NCBI GenBank assembly: GCA_030680415.1
Contig: JAUXVE010000033.1
Span: 1-64,000, forward strand
Direction of reading: 5' to 3'
Source: Rubrivivax sp.
GTDB taxonomy: Bacteria > Pseudomonadota > Gammaproteobacteria > Burkholderiales > Burkholderiaceae_C
Length of the DNA stretch: 64,000 bases
The translations under genes and the position numbers were made by a program. The first letter of the stretch is position 1; every line of letters begins with the position of its first letter. Shown piece after piece: positions 53,970-61,920 of this stretch. The notes under the pieces are model-generated. The model was not told the DNA's origin and made no database searches. It saw only the letters and a program-made list of their open reading frames with translations.

Positions 53970-54953
53970 ATGGCTGGCAATCCGTTCCCGCTCGGCAAGC
54001 CCGAACTGCTCGAGGTCTACCGCAAGATGCGCACGATCCGCGAATTCGAGGAGCGCCTGCACGTCGACTTCAGTCGCGGCGACATCCCCGGTTTCGTGCA
54101 CCTGTACGCCGGCGAGGAAGCCGCCGGTGTCGGCATCATCGGACAGCTCGGTGACGGCGACCGCATCGCGAGTACCCACCGCGGCCACGGCCACTGCATC
54201 GCCAAGGGCGTCGACCCAATGGCAATGATGAAAGAGATCTACGGCAAGAAGGGCGGCTCCTGCGAGGGCAAGGGCGGCTCGATGCACATCGCCGACGTGT
54301 CCAAGGGCATGATGGGCGCCAACGGCATCCTCGGCGCGGGCGCGCCGCTCGCTTGCGGCGCGGGCCTGGCCGCGAAGTACCGCAAGAAGGGTGAGGTCGC
54401 GATCAGCTTCGTCGGCGACGGCGCCAGCAACCAGGGCACCTTCCTCGAAAGCCTGAACCTGGCAGCGGTGTGGAACCTGCCGGTGATCTTCGTCGTCGAG
54501 AACAACGGGTACGCCGAATCCACTTCGCGCGACTATGGCGTTGCGGTCGACTCGTATGTCGACCGCGCGGCCGGCTTTGGCCTCCCCGGCGTCACCGTGG
54601 ACGGCACCGATTTCTTCGCGGTGCACGAGGCCGCCGGCGAGATCATTCGGCGCGCGCGTACGGGCGGCGGCCCGGCGCTGCTGGAATGCAAGATGGTGCG
54701 ATTCTTCGGCCACTTCGAGGGTGACGCGCAGACCTACCGTGGTTCAGGTGAGCTCGAAGACATCCGCGCCAACCAGGACTGCCTGCGCAAATTCGCGGCC
54801 GCCGTTACCGGGGCGGGCGTGATTGCAGCGGGTGAGTTGGCGGCCATCGACCGCGAGGTGCTCGGCCTGATCGAGCGCGCCGTCACCGAGGCCAAGGCAG
54901 CTCCGCTGCCGACCGCGGCCGACCTGACCACCGACGTCTACGTGTCGTACTGA
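53970..54953 (+). CDS. acoA: acetoin dehydrogenase E1 alpha subunit
   Basis: This 327-residue TPP-dependent subunit cleaves acetoin, releasing acetaldehyde and passing the acetyl unit to lipoyl-E2. Key regions are YRKMRTIREFEERLHVDFSR, GFVHLYAGEEAAGVGIIGQL, STHRGHGHCIAKGVDPMAMM, GSCEGKGGSMHIADVSKGMM, and the TPP motif GDGASNQGTFLESLNLAAVW followed by VENNGYAEST. The ATG follows CAGGAG. It matches AcoA in length and in the THRGHGHCIAKG signature better than the first-set alpha subunit does. Confidence 0.95.
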   Translation: MAGNPFPLGKPELLEVYRKMRTIREFEERLHVDFSRGDIPGFVHLYAGEEAAGVGIIGQLGDGDRIASTHRGHGHCIAKGVDPMAMMKEIYGKKGGSCEGKGGSMHIADVSKGMMGANGILGAGAPLACGAGLAAKYRKKGEVAISFVGDGASNQGTFLESLNLAAVWNLPVIFVVENNGYAESTSRDYGVAVDSYVDRAAGFGLPGVTVDGTDFFAVHEAAGEIIRRARTGGGPALLECKMVRFFGHFEGDAQTYRGSGELEDIRANQDCLRKFAAAVTGAGVIAAGELAAIDREVLGLIERAVTEAKAAPLPTAADLTTDVYVSY

Positions 54954-54970
54954 AACAAGGAGACCATGAC

Positions 54971-55987
54971 ATGGCACGCAAGATCAGCATGAAGCAGGCG
55001 ATCAATGAAGCGCTGGACCAGGAGATGACGCGCGACCCCTCGGTGATCATGATGGGCGAGGACATCGTTGGCGGCGCTGGCGGCAGCGGCGAGATGGATG
55101 CCTGGGGCGGGGTGCTCGGCGTCACAAAGGGGCTGTACGCCAAGCACGGCGACCGGCTGCTCGACACCCCCCTGAGCGAGAGCGCCTACGTCGGCGCGGC
55201 GATTGGCGCGGCGGCCTGCGGCCTGCGCCCGGTGGCCGAGTTGATGTTCATCGATTTCATGGGCGTGTGCTTCGACCAGATCTACAACCAGGCCGCCAAG
55301 TTCAGGTACATGTTCGGCGGCAAGGCCGAGACGCCTGTCGTCATCCGCACGATGGTCGGCGCGGGCTTTCGCGCCGCCGCGCAGCACAGCCAGATGCTGA
55401 CGCCGCTGTTCACTCATATTCCGGGGTTGAAGGTAGTGTGCCCGAGCACGCCTTATGACACCAAGGGCCTGCTCATTCAGAGCATCCGCGACAACGATCC
55501 GGTGATCTTCTGCGAGCACAAGAACCTCTACGCATTCGAGGGCGACGTGCCCGAAGGGCTGTATGCGATCCCGTTCGGCGAGGCCAGCATCGTGCGTGAG
55601 GGAAAGTCGGTGACCATCGTCGCCTACGGCCTGATGGTGCACCGCGCGATCGAGGCTGCTGTCGCGCTGGCGAAGGAAGGCATCGAGGCCGAGATCATCG
55701 ACCTGCGCACGCTGAGCCCGCTCGACATCGACACCGTGATCGAGAGCGTCGAGAAGACCGGGCACCTGGTCTGCGTCGACGAGGCCAGCCCGCGCTGCAG
55801 CATCGCCGCCGATGTCTCGGCACAAGTGGCACAGGCCGCATTCCGCGCGCTGCGCGGTCCGATCCAGATGGTCACGCCTCCCCATTGCCCGGTGCCGTTC
55901 TCGCCGGCGCTGGAGGACTTGTACATCCCGAGCTCCGCGCAGATCGTGGCCGCCGTCAAGCGCTCGGCCGCCGGGGGCAAGCACTGA
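54971..55987 (+). CDS. acoB: acetoin dehydrogenase E1 beta subunit
   Basis: This 338-residue beta subunit contains KISMKQAINEALDQEMTRDP, SVIMMGEDIVGGAGGSGEMD, LDTPLSESAYVGAAIGAAAC, GLRPVAELMFIDFMGVCFDQ, IRTMVGAGFRAAAQHSQMLT and HKNLYAFEGDVPEGLYAIPF. These are characteristic of AcoB. AAGGAG precedes the ATG. Its TGA shares one base with the ATG of acoC (TGATG), so translation is coupled. Confidence 0.95.
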   Translation: MARKISMKQAINEALDQEMTRDPSVIMMGEDIVGGAGGSGEMDAWGGVLGVTKGLYAKHGDRLLDTPLSESAYVGAAIGAAACGLRPVAELMFIDFMGVCFDQIYNQAAKFRYMFGGKAETPVVIRTMVGAGFRAAAQHSQMLTPLFTHIPGLKVVCPSTPYDTKGLLIQSIRDNDPVIFCEHKNLYAFEGDVPEGLYAIPFGEASIVREGKSVTIVAYGLMVHRAIEAAVALAKEGIEAEIIDLRTLSPLDIDTVIESVEKTGHLVCVDEASPRCSIAADVSAQVAQAAFRALRGPIQMVTPPHCPVPFSPALEDLYIPSSAQIVAAVKRSAAGGKH

Positions 55988-57129
55988 TGGCAACGGCTAC
56001 GATCACGCCCGTCGTGATGCCCAAGTGGGGCTTGTCGATGGCCGAGGGCACGGTGGTGTCATGGCTGGTCGAGGAGGGCACGGCGATCACGGTCGGCCTT
56101 CCGATCCTGGAGGTCGAGACCGACAAGATCTCGAACGTGGTCGAGGCACCCGACCCAGGCTTGCTGCGGCGCAAGGTGGCCGCGGCGGGCGAGGTGCTGC
56201 CTGTCAAGGCGCTGCTCGGCGTGATGGCGCCGCCCGAGGTCAGCGATGCCGAGATCGACGCCTATGTCGCGGCCTATGTTGTACCGGCGGCGAGCGAGGG
56301 CGACGAGGCGGAGGCCGGGCCTGCCTATCTTTGGGCCGAGGTCGATGGCATCCGCGTGCGCTATGCGCGGCGCGGCCACGAGGCACCGGCCAGGACGCCG
56401 GTGCTTTTCCTGCACGGCTTCGGCGGCGACCTCGACAACTGGCTGTTCAACCTCGACGCAGTGGCTGCAGTGGCACCGGTGATTGCGCTCGACCTGCCGG
56501 GGCACGGGCAGTCCGATGCGCGACTTCCTGGCAGTTCGACATTGGCCGATCTGGCCGGCTTCGTGTTGCACTTTCTCGACCACATCGGAGTCGAGCGTGT
56601 GCACATCGTTGGCCATTCGATGGGTGGCGCCATCGCTGCGCAAGTGGCGCTGGCTGCACCTCGGCGCGTTGCCTCTCTGGTGCTGATCGCCACTGCCGGC
56701 CTGGGTGACGAGATCAATACCGCCTACACGGAGGGGTTCGTCACCGCGGCGACGCGACGCGAGCTCAAACCCGTCATCGAGGAATTGTTCGCCGACCCCG
56801 CTCTGGTAAGCCGCAAGATGCTCGACGACCTGCTCAAGTATAAGCGGCTCGATGGCGTGCCGCAGGCGCTGACGCAGCTCGGCACAGCGCTGTTCCGCGG
56901 CGGCCGGCAGGCTGAGTTGCCGGTGCCACAGCTCGCAAGCAGCGGGATTCCGATGACGTTGTTGTGGGGAAGTGAAGATCGCATCGTCCCGGCGATCCAC
57001 GCCGCGAATGCGCCAGCTGGAGCCACGCTGCACGTAGTCTCAGGCGCCGGTCACATGGTGATGATGGAGAAGGCCGGTGAGGTCAATGCACGGATGATTG
57101 CGCACCTGCAGGGCCGGCCGGCATCGTGA
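55987..57129 (+). CDS. acoC: acetoin dehydrogenase E2 (lipoyl domain plus alpha/beta hydrolase)
   Basis: This 380-residue protein has an N-terminal lipoyl domain with K47 in EVETDKISNVVEAP (residues about 5-80), a short linker, then an alpha/beta-hydrolase-type domain (about 115-378) with FLHGFGGDLDNWLFNL, nucleophile Ser211 in IVGHSMGGAIAAQV, and Asp/His in WGSEDRIVPAIH and SGAGHMVMME. This unusual architecture, without the classic E2 catalytic domain, is typical of AcoC. It accepts the acetyl group from E1 and forms acetyl-CoA. No E3 (dihydrolipoamide dehydrogenase) gene follows; a housekeeping one may be used. Confidence 0.94.
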   Translation: MATATITPVVMPKWGLSMAEGTVVSWLVEEGTAITVGLPILEVETDKISNVVEAPDPGLLRRKVAAAGEVLPVKALLGVMAPPEVSDAEIDAYVAAYVVPAASEGDEAEAGPAYLWAEVDGIRVRYARRGHEAPARTPVLFLHGFGGDLDNWLFNLDAVAAVAPVIALDLPGHGQSDARLPGSSTLADLAGFVLHFLDHIGVERVHIVGHSMGGAIAAQVALAAPRRVASLVLIATAGLGDEINTAYTEGFVTAATRRELKPVIEELFADPALVSRKMLDDLLKYKRLDGVPQALTQLGTALFRGGRQAELPVPQLASSGIPMTLLWGSEDRIVPAIHAANAPAGATLHVVSGAGHMVMMEKAGEVNARMIAHLQGRPAS

Positions 57130-57672
57130 CGCTGCCGGTTTTCGGCCTCGTCGGCGTGCCCTTCCGGTGGCTGGCCGACAGCGTCAGGTCGGAGGCCGAT
57201 TGGATGTTGCGCTCGCTGAAACTGGCCGGGAGAGCTGACCCGGCGCGGCGAAGGCAGTTCAGGTGCCACTCCCAACGCTACCGATGCGATCTCCGCAGCG
57301 AGATGGCCGTCGCGCTGGTTCGGCCAGGCATCGACGGCGACATCCGAGGCCGCGTCAGGGATCAAAACCGCGATGTATGGGGCGGGCATGGGAGTGTGCC
57401 ATTTCATGAAGGAGCAGGCTGAACTTGCGCAGGGCGGGCGGTTGCCTGCGTAAACCGTGTCATGCGATGCGCAGGAATGCGGCGAGCCCGATCCAGAAAG
57501 TACGAAGCAGTTTGCTGCCAATCGTGGGCACCAGTCGTCGGCCATTCAGGATGCCGGGGAGCCGGTCGCCACCGGCGGCAACTGGCCGACAAGCGACCTC
57601 TGCCGTCATGTGGAAATGGGCACACCAGAGAGGGTCGTTGCGAGCGTAACTCAAACGCAATACACTTCTCTG
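57130..57672. other. 543-bp gap without a recognisable gene
   Basis: No supported coding sequence, RNA or repeat was recognised. Short frames on both strands lack ribosome sites and family similarity. The expected lpd (E3) gene of an aco operon is absent here. Confidence 0.5.
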
Positions 57673-57945
57673 ATGAAGTCTGCCGTGATACCCCAAATCC
57701 GCGTCGAGCCAGAGTTGCGCGCAGAGCTCGAGTCCGTACTCAGGCAGGGCGAAACCCTGACCGATTTCGTCGAGGCTACTGTGCGAAACGCCATCGCTTT
57801 CCGGCGCGTCCAGACCTCATTCCATGCTCGTGCACAAGCAGCGGCCGAGGCGTACCACCAGACGGGCGTTTCGGTGCCCGTTGAGACCGTACTGGAAAGA
57901 CTCCAATCCAAGCTTGACGCCAGGCGCAAGAAGCTCGGCCGATGA
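57673..57945 (+). CDS. antitoxin, ribbon-helix-helix type (YlcI/YnfO-like)
   Basis: This 90-residue protein starts MKSAVIPQIRVEPELRAELE and continues VLRQGETLTDFVEATVRNAI, an N-terminal RHH DNA-binding pattern. A helical C-terminal half (HARAQAAAEAYHQTGVSVPV, then ETVLERLQSKLDARRKKLG) follows and would wrap the toxin. It overlaps the following toxin gene by four bases (ATGA). There is no clear ribosome site in front of the ATG. Confidence 0.85.
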   Translation: MKSAVIPQIRVEPELRAELESVLRQGETLTDFVEATVRNAIAFRRVQTSFHARAQAAAEAYHQTGVSVPVETVLERLQSKLDARRKKLGR

Positions 57946-58256
57946 GTTTTGTCGTTGAGCTGTCTCCGACGGCCGAAGCTGACCTGGAACGTCTCTTTGA
58001 CTTCTTGCTCGACCAAGCCGACACAACCGAAGACCTCGATCGCGCCCAGGCAGCGATCGAGGCTATCGGGACGACGGCGCAGCACCGCCTGGCAATCACG
58101 CCCTTCAGCTTACGCAAAGCGGCGCAGAACCCAGCACAGCGCGAATTGATCATCCCGTTCGGAGGCACAGGATATGTCTCGTTGTACGAGATCGTCAGTG
58201 CGTCGAAAGTTGTCGTGCTGGCGGTGCGCCACCAGCGTGAAGAGGACTATCACTGA
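57942..58256 (+). CDS. RelE/ParE superfamily toxin
   Basis: This 104-residue protein has the RelE/ParE pattern: FVVELSPTAEADLERLFDFL, a central helix pair (DRAQAAIEAIGTTAQHRLAI), ELIIPFGGTGYVSLYEI and the terminal KVVVLAVRHQREEDYH. ParE-type toxins poison DNA gyrase and RelE types cleave mRNA; the C-terminal VVLAVRHQREEDYH fits the ParE-like group better. It is co-translated with the antitoxin and the frame is intact. Confidence 0.88.
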   Translation: MSFVVELSPTAEADLERLFDFLLDQADTTEDLDRAQAAIEAIGTTAQHRLAITPFSLRKAAQNPAQRELIIPFGGTGYVSLYEIVSASKVVVLAVRHQREEDYH

Positions 58257-59464
58257 CGGCGATCGCCGATAACCGCGCTCCATGCCCACGAGTCGTTCAA
58301 ACGTGCAGTTTCGTGGCGCTGGTGCACCGAATAAGTGGCCGGGCCTCTCGGTCTTGTGGCCGATCTGCGGTTGCTTCCACTTCGACATCGACGAGGCGGG
58401 ATGCCAGGAACCGGCCTGTCACGACCGTCGGCAACTGGCCGCCAGTGTGAAGTCGGTGTTGCCGCAGGAAGGTGACCTTGGCAGGTCCAGGCTCTCGCGC
58501 CGACAGGCCGCTACATGGCGCTGCTGCGAACTGAACCTCCCGGCCATTTACGGGCGCTCCTGAGCGCCTGGTTCAGGCGCTCGAATCTGCGACTCGCAGT
58601 TGTTCAGCCTTGGCGGCGGCTGGTACGCACCGGACTAATCGCGGCGGCGCATGTTCGCTCAGATCGGATGCTTGTTCGGGCCGTCGATGACCGGCTTGCC
58701 GTCACCGTCCAGATCCTTGTTGGGCTTGATGGCAGGCGATCCGGCGCCGTCGCGGCTGTCGATGTTGCGCTCGACTTGGCGCAGCTTTTCATCGACCTCC
58801 TTGGTCGAATGCCTGGACGGTTCGATGTGGGCCGGTTGCTGTTGCGTCATGGTGTGTTTCGCTGCTGGATGAGAGGGTCACCAGTATTCGATGCCTGCCG
58901 GGGCGCGTCTGTCGGCGCGCCGGAGGCACCGCTGTAAGCACTGACCTACATCGCGTCCGTCGGAGCAAACTCGCACCAGGTTGTCACTCGCGCAGGTGGA
59001 TCCGGTGAGCGTCAGCCACCCCACTCGCATGGAGTAAGGCAGCAGGCTGGCCGCAACATTACCGCTGTGTCGTCTTCCTACCGCTCGGCTGTTTGTGTGG
59101 CGTGCCGGTCGAAAGGCTGCTCTGTGTCGACCAATTCAGTCCAACGAACGTCTGGTGAGGGTTGGGACCCGCAGTCCGCGAGCGACGGGAGCAGTCACCG
59201 GCTGCCGTCACCGCCTGCCGTCGCAATCTCCTCACTCCGGCCGCCGATGAGGGTCCGGTTCCAGAGCACTGCGGACAGCCGCATTCCGTGAAGCCCAATG
59301 TCAGGTATCGGCAGCGGCCGTCGTTCAATCGCCAAACCTGAGTGACAGCTTGCAGTCTGAAGCCGTCGCCCGCATGGCGCAGCCCAACGGGCGATGGCCG
59401 CAAGCGACCAGCCCACCTCTTCTTGATCGACTGCAACCCGGCGCGCGCCGGGGCAGCCCGAACG
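58257..59464. other. 1.2-kb sparse stretch
   Basis: Apart from the small minus-strand gene candidate at 58659-58850, no coding sequence is convincing here. Codon-position bias is weaker than in the neighbouring genes. No IS ends, RNA genes or long repeats were recognised. Confidence 0.45.
58659..58850 (-). CDS. small hydrophilic protein with Asp-rich loop
   Basis: This 63-residue, very polar protein starts MTQQQPAHIEPSRHSTKEVD. Near its end the sequence KPNKDLDGDGKPVIDGPNKH contains DLDGDGKPVID, which resembles a dockerin/EF-hand-type DxDxDG calcium loop. Composition is protein-like, but the ribosome site is weak and I know no family. It is a possible gene only. Confidence 0.45.
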   Translation of the reverse strand: MTQQQPAHIEPSRHSTKEVDEKLRQVERNIDSRDGAGSPAIKPNKDLDGDGKPVIDGPNKHPI

Positions 59465-60175
59465 TCAGCGCCCTTGCGCCTGCCGCCAGGCCGCGAAGTC
59501 GATGCGGCTGCGTTCGTCGGTCGGCGGGTACAGGCCCAGGATCGAACGCCCCTCCAGCACCTTGGCCAGCACGAAGTCCTCGAACACGGTCATCTCCAGC
59601 GCCTCGTCGGCGACCTCGTCGGCGAGGTGGGCCGGGATCACGACCACGCCTTCGGCGTCGCCGACGACGACGTCGCCGGGAAACACCGGTGCGTCGCCGC
59701 AGCCGATGGGCTCGTCGATGGCGATCGCCATGTGCAGCGTCAGGTTGGTGGGGGCACTCGGGCGCTGGTGGTAGGCGGGCATCGCCAGGCGCGCGATCTC
59801 GGGGCTGTCGCGCAAGCCGCCGTCGGTGACGACGCCGGCCACGCCGCGCTTCATCAGCCGGCTGAGCAGGATGCCGCCGGCCGAGGCGGCGCGCGCGTCC
59901 TTGCGGCTGTCGATCACCAGCACCGCGCCGGGCGGGCATTCCTCCACCGCCTTGCGCTGCGGGTGCGCGCGGTCCTGGAACACCGTGATCGGGTTGAGGT
60001 CCTCGCGCGCCGGCATATAGCGCAGCGTGTAGGCCGGGCCCACCATGTTCGGCAGGCCGGGGTTGAGCGGCCGCACGTCCTGGATGAACTGGTGGTGCAG
60101 GCCGCGCTTGAAGAGCGCGGTGCACAGCGTGGCCGTGCTCACGCCCATCAGCTTGTCTCGGGTGCTCGGGTTCAT
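59465..60175 (-). CDS. RraA-like protein, probable pyruvate-type aldolase
   Basis: This 236-residue member of the RraA/HMG-CHA aldolase fold contains GVSTATLCTALFKRGLHHQF, YTLRYMPAREDL, CPPGAVLVIDSRKDARAASA, GGILLSRLMKRGVAGVVTDG and GLRDSPEIARLAMPAYH. The G-x20-R-D-x2-E pattern (G of GGIL, then RDSPE) is that of the divalent-metal aldolases, whereas RNase E inhibitor RraA lacks the acidic end. With a sugar-acid dehydratase and an aldehyde dehydrogenase upstream, it probably cleaves a 2-keto-3-deoxy sugar acid. The substrate is inferred. Its ATG follows the dehydratase stop by eight bases. Confidence 0.82.
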   Translation of the reverse strand: MNPSTRDKLMGVSTATLCTALFKRGLHHQFIQDVRPLNPGLPNMVGPAYTLRYMPAREDLNPITVFQDRAHPQRKAVEECPPGAVLVIDSRKDARAASAGGILLSRLMKRGVAGVVTDGGLRDSPEIARLAMPAYHQRPSAPTNLTLHMAIAIDEPIGCGDAPVFPGDVVVGDAEGVVVIPAHLADEVADEALEMTVFEDFVLAKVLEGRSILGLYPPTDERSRIDFAAWRQAQGR

Positions 60176-60183
60176 GCGGGCCT

Positions 60184-61920
60184 TCAGTAGATGGCGGGCT
60201 CGGGCACCGGGGCGCCGAAGCTGGTTTCGAGGAAGTCGAAGTCGCAGCCTTCGTCGGCCTGCAGGATGTGGCGGCTGAAGGCCCAGCCGTAGCCGCGCTC
60301 GTAGCGCGGCGGCGGCGGTGTCCACGCGGCGCGGCGCCGGCCAAGCTCGTCGTCGCTCACTTCCAGGTGGATGCGCCGCGCCGGCACGTCGACGCTGATC
60401 CGGTCGCCGGTTCGCACCAGGGCGAGCGGGCCGCCGATGTAGGCCTCGGGCGCGCAGTGCAGCATGCAGGCACCGTAGCTGGTGCCGCTCATGCGCGCGT
60501 CGCTCAGTCGCAGCATGTCCTTGACGCCGGCCTGCACCAGCTTGGTCGGGATCGGCAGCATGCCCCACTCGGGCATGCCGGGGCCGCCCAGCGGGCCGGC
60601 GTTGCGCAGCACCAGGATGTCGTCGGCGGACACGTCCAGTGCGGGGTCGTCGACGGCCTTCTTCAGCGCCGGGTAGTCGTCGAAGACCAGCGCGCGGCCG
60701 CTGTGCTGCAGCAGGTGCGGCGCGCAGGCGCTGGGCTTGATGACGACGCCGCCCGGTGCCAGGTTGCCGCGCAGCACGGCCAGCGCGCCCTCGGCGTAGA
60801 TCGGGTTGGCCAGCGGGCGGATGACGTCGTCGTCGTGGACCTCGGCGCCGGCGATGTTCTCGCCCAGCGTGTGGCCGTTGACGGTGGCCGCGTCCAGTGC
60901 CAGATGGGCCTCGATGCGCTTCATCAGCCCCGGCAGGCCGCCGGCGTAATAGAAGTCTTCCATCAGGTAGCGCTCGCCGCTGGGCCGGATGTTGGCCAGC
61001 ACCGGCACCTGCCGGCTGGCGGCGTCGAAGTCGTCCAGCGTCACGGCGCAGCCGGCACGGCGTGACATCGCCACCAGGTGGATGATGGCGTTGGTGCTGC
61101 AGCCCATGGCCATCGCCACTTTGATGCCGTTGAGGAAGCTCGCGCGCGTCAGCAGCCTGGCCGGCGTGAGGTCGTCCCACACCATCTGCACCGCGCGGCG
61201 GCCGCATTCGGCGCTCATGCGGATGTGGTTGGCGTCGGGCGCCGGAATCGCGCTGGCGCCGGGCAGCGTCATGCCGATGGCCTCGGCGATGCCCATCATC
61301 GTGGCCGCGGTGCCCATCGTCATGCAGGTGCCGTGGCTGCGTGCGATGCCGGCCTCGACGTCCTGCCATTCGGCTTCGGACAACTTGCCGGCGCGGCGTT
61401 CGTCCCAGTACTTCCAGGCGTCCGATCCCGAGCCGAGGACACGGCCCTTCCAGTTGCCGCGCAGCATGGGCCCGGCGGGCAGATAGATGCAGGGCAGGCC
61501 GGCGCTGAAGGCGCCCATCAGCAAGCCCGGGGTGGTCTTGTCGCAGCCGCCCATCAGCACCGCACCGTCCACCGGGTGGCAGCGCAGCAGCTCCTCGGTT
61601 TCCATGGCCAGGAAGTTGCGGTAGAGCATGGTCGTCGGCTTGACGATGGGCTCGCTCAGGCTGATCGCCGGCAGCTCGAGCGGAAAACCACCCGCCTGCA
61701 GCACGCCGCGCTTGACGTCTTCGACGCGCTGCTTGAAGTGGGAGTGACACTGATTCACGTCGCTCCAGGTGTTGACGATGGCGATCACCGGCTTGCCGGC
61801 CCAGTCGGCCGCGCTGTAGCCCATCTGCATGAAGCGCGAGCGGTGGCCGAAGGAGCGCAGGTCGTCGGGCGCGAACCAGCGTGCGCTGCGCAGTTCGGCG
61901 GCGGTCTTTGCGATCGTCAT
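60184..61920 (-). CDS. IlvD/Edd family sugar-acid dehydratase (arabinonate-dehydratase type)
   Basis: This 578-residue iron-sulfur dehydratase has the length of L-arabinonate/D-xylonate dehydratases. The three presumed [2Fe-2S] cysteines lie in NTWSDVNQCHSHF, VLMGGCDKTTPG and ARSHGTCMTMGTAATMMGIA. FAPDDLRSFGHRSRFMQMGY at the start and MLRLSDARMSGTSYGACMLH near the end are family hallmarks. It turns an aldonate (arabinonate, xylonate or similar) into a 2-keto-3-deoxy acid. The ATG overlaps the stop of the aldehyde dehydrogenase gene by four bases. Confidence 0.93.
   Translation of the reverse strand: MTIAKTAAELRSARWFAPDDLRSFGHRSRFMQMGYSAADWAGKPVIAIVNTWSDVNQCHSHFKQRVEDVKRGVLQAGGFPLELPAISLSEPIVKPTTMLYRNFLAMETEELLRCHPVDGAVLMGGCDKTTPGLLMGAFSAGLPCIYLPAGPMLRGNWKGRVLGSGSDAWKYWDERRAGKLSEAEWQDVEAGIARSHGTCMTMGTAATMMGIAEAIGMTLPGASAIPAPDANHIRMSAECGRRAVQMVWDDLTPARLLTRASFLNGIKVAMAMGCSTNAIIHLVAMSRRAGCAVTLDDFDAASRQVPVLANIRPSGERYLMEDFYYAGGLPGLMKRIEAHLALDAATVNGHTLGENIAGAEVHDDDVIRPLANPIYAEGALAVLRGNLAPGGVVIKPSACAPHLLQHSGRALVFDDYPALKKAVDDPALDVSADDILVLRNAGPLGGPGMPEWGMLPIPTKLVQAGVKDMLRLSDARMSGTSYGACMLHCAPEAYIGGPLALVRTGDRISVDVPARRIHLEVSDDELGRRRAAWTPPPPRYERGYGWAFSRHILQADEGCDFDFLETSFGAPVPEPAIY

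Noticed and set aside
57051..57545. Minus-strand frame overlapping the end of acoC
   Set aside because: The first part lies in non-coding sequence and the rest is antisense to acoC; no ribosome site and no family motif.
59059..59436. Minus-strand frame of 125 codons left of the sugar-acid operon
   Set aside because: Low-complexity Arg/Ser/Gly translation, no ribosome site and no recognisable family; treated as non-coding.
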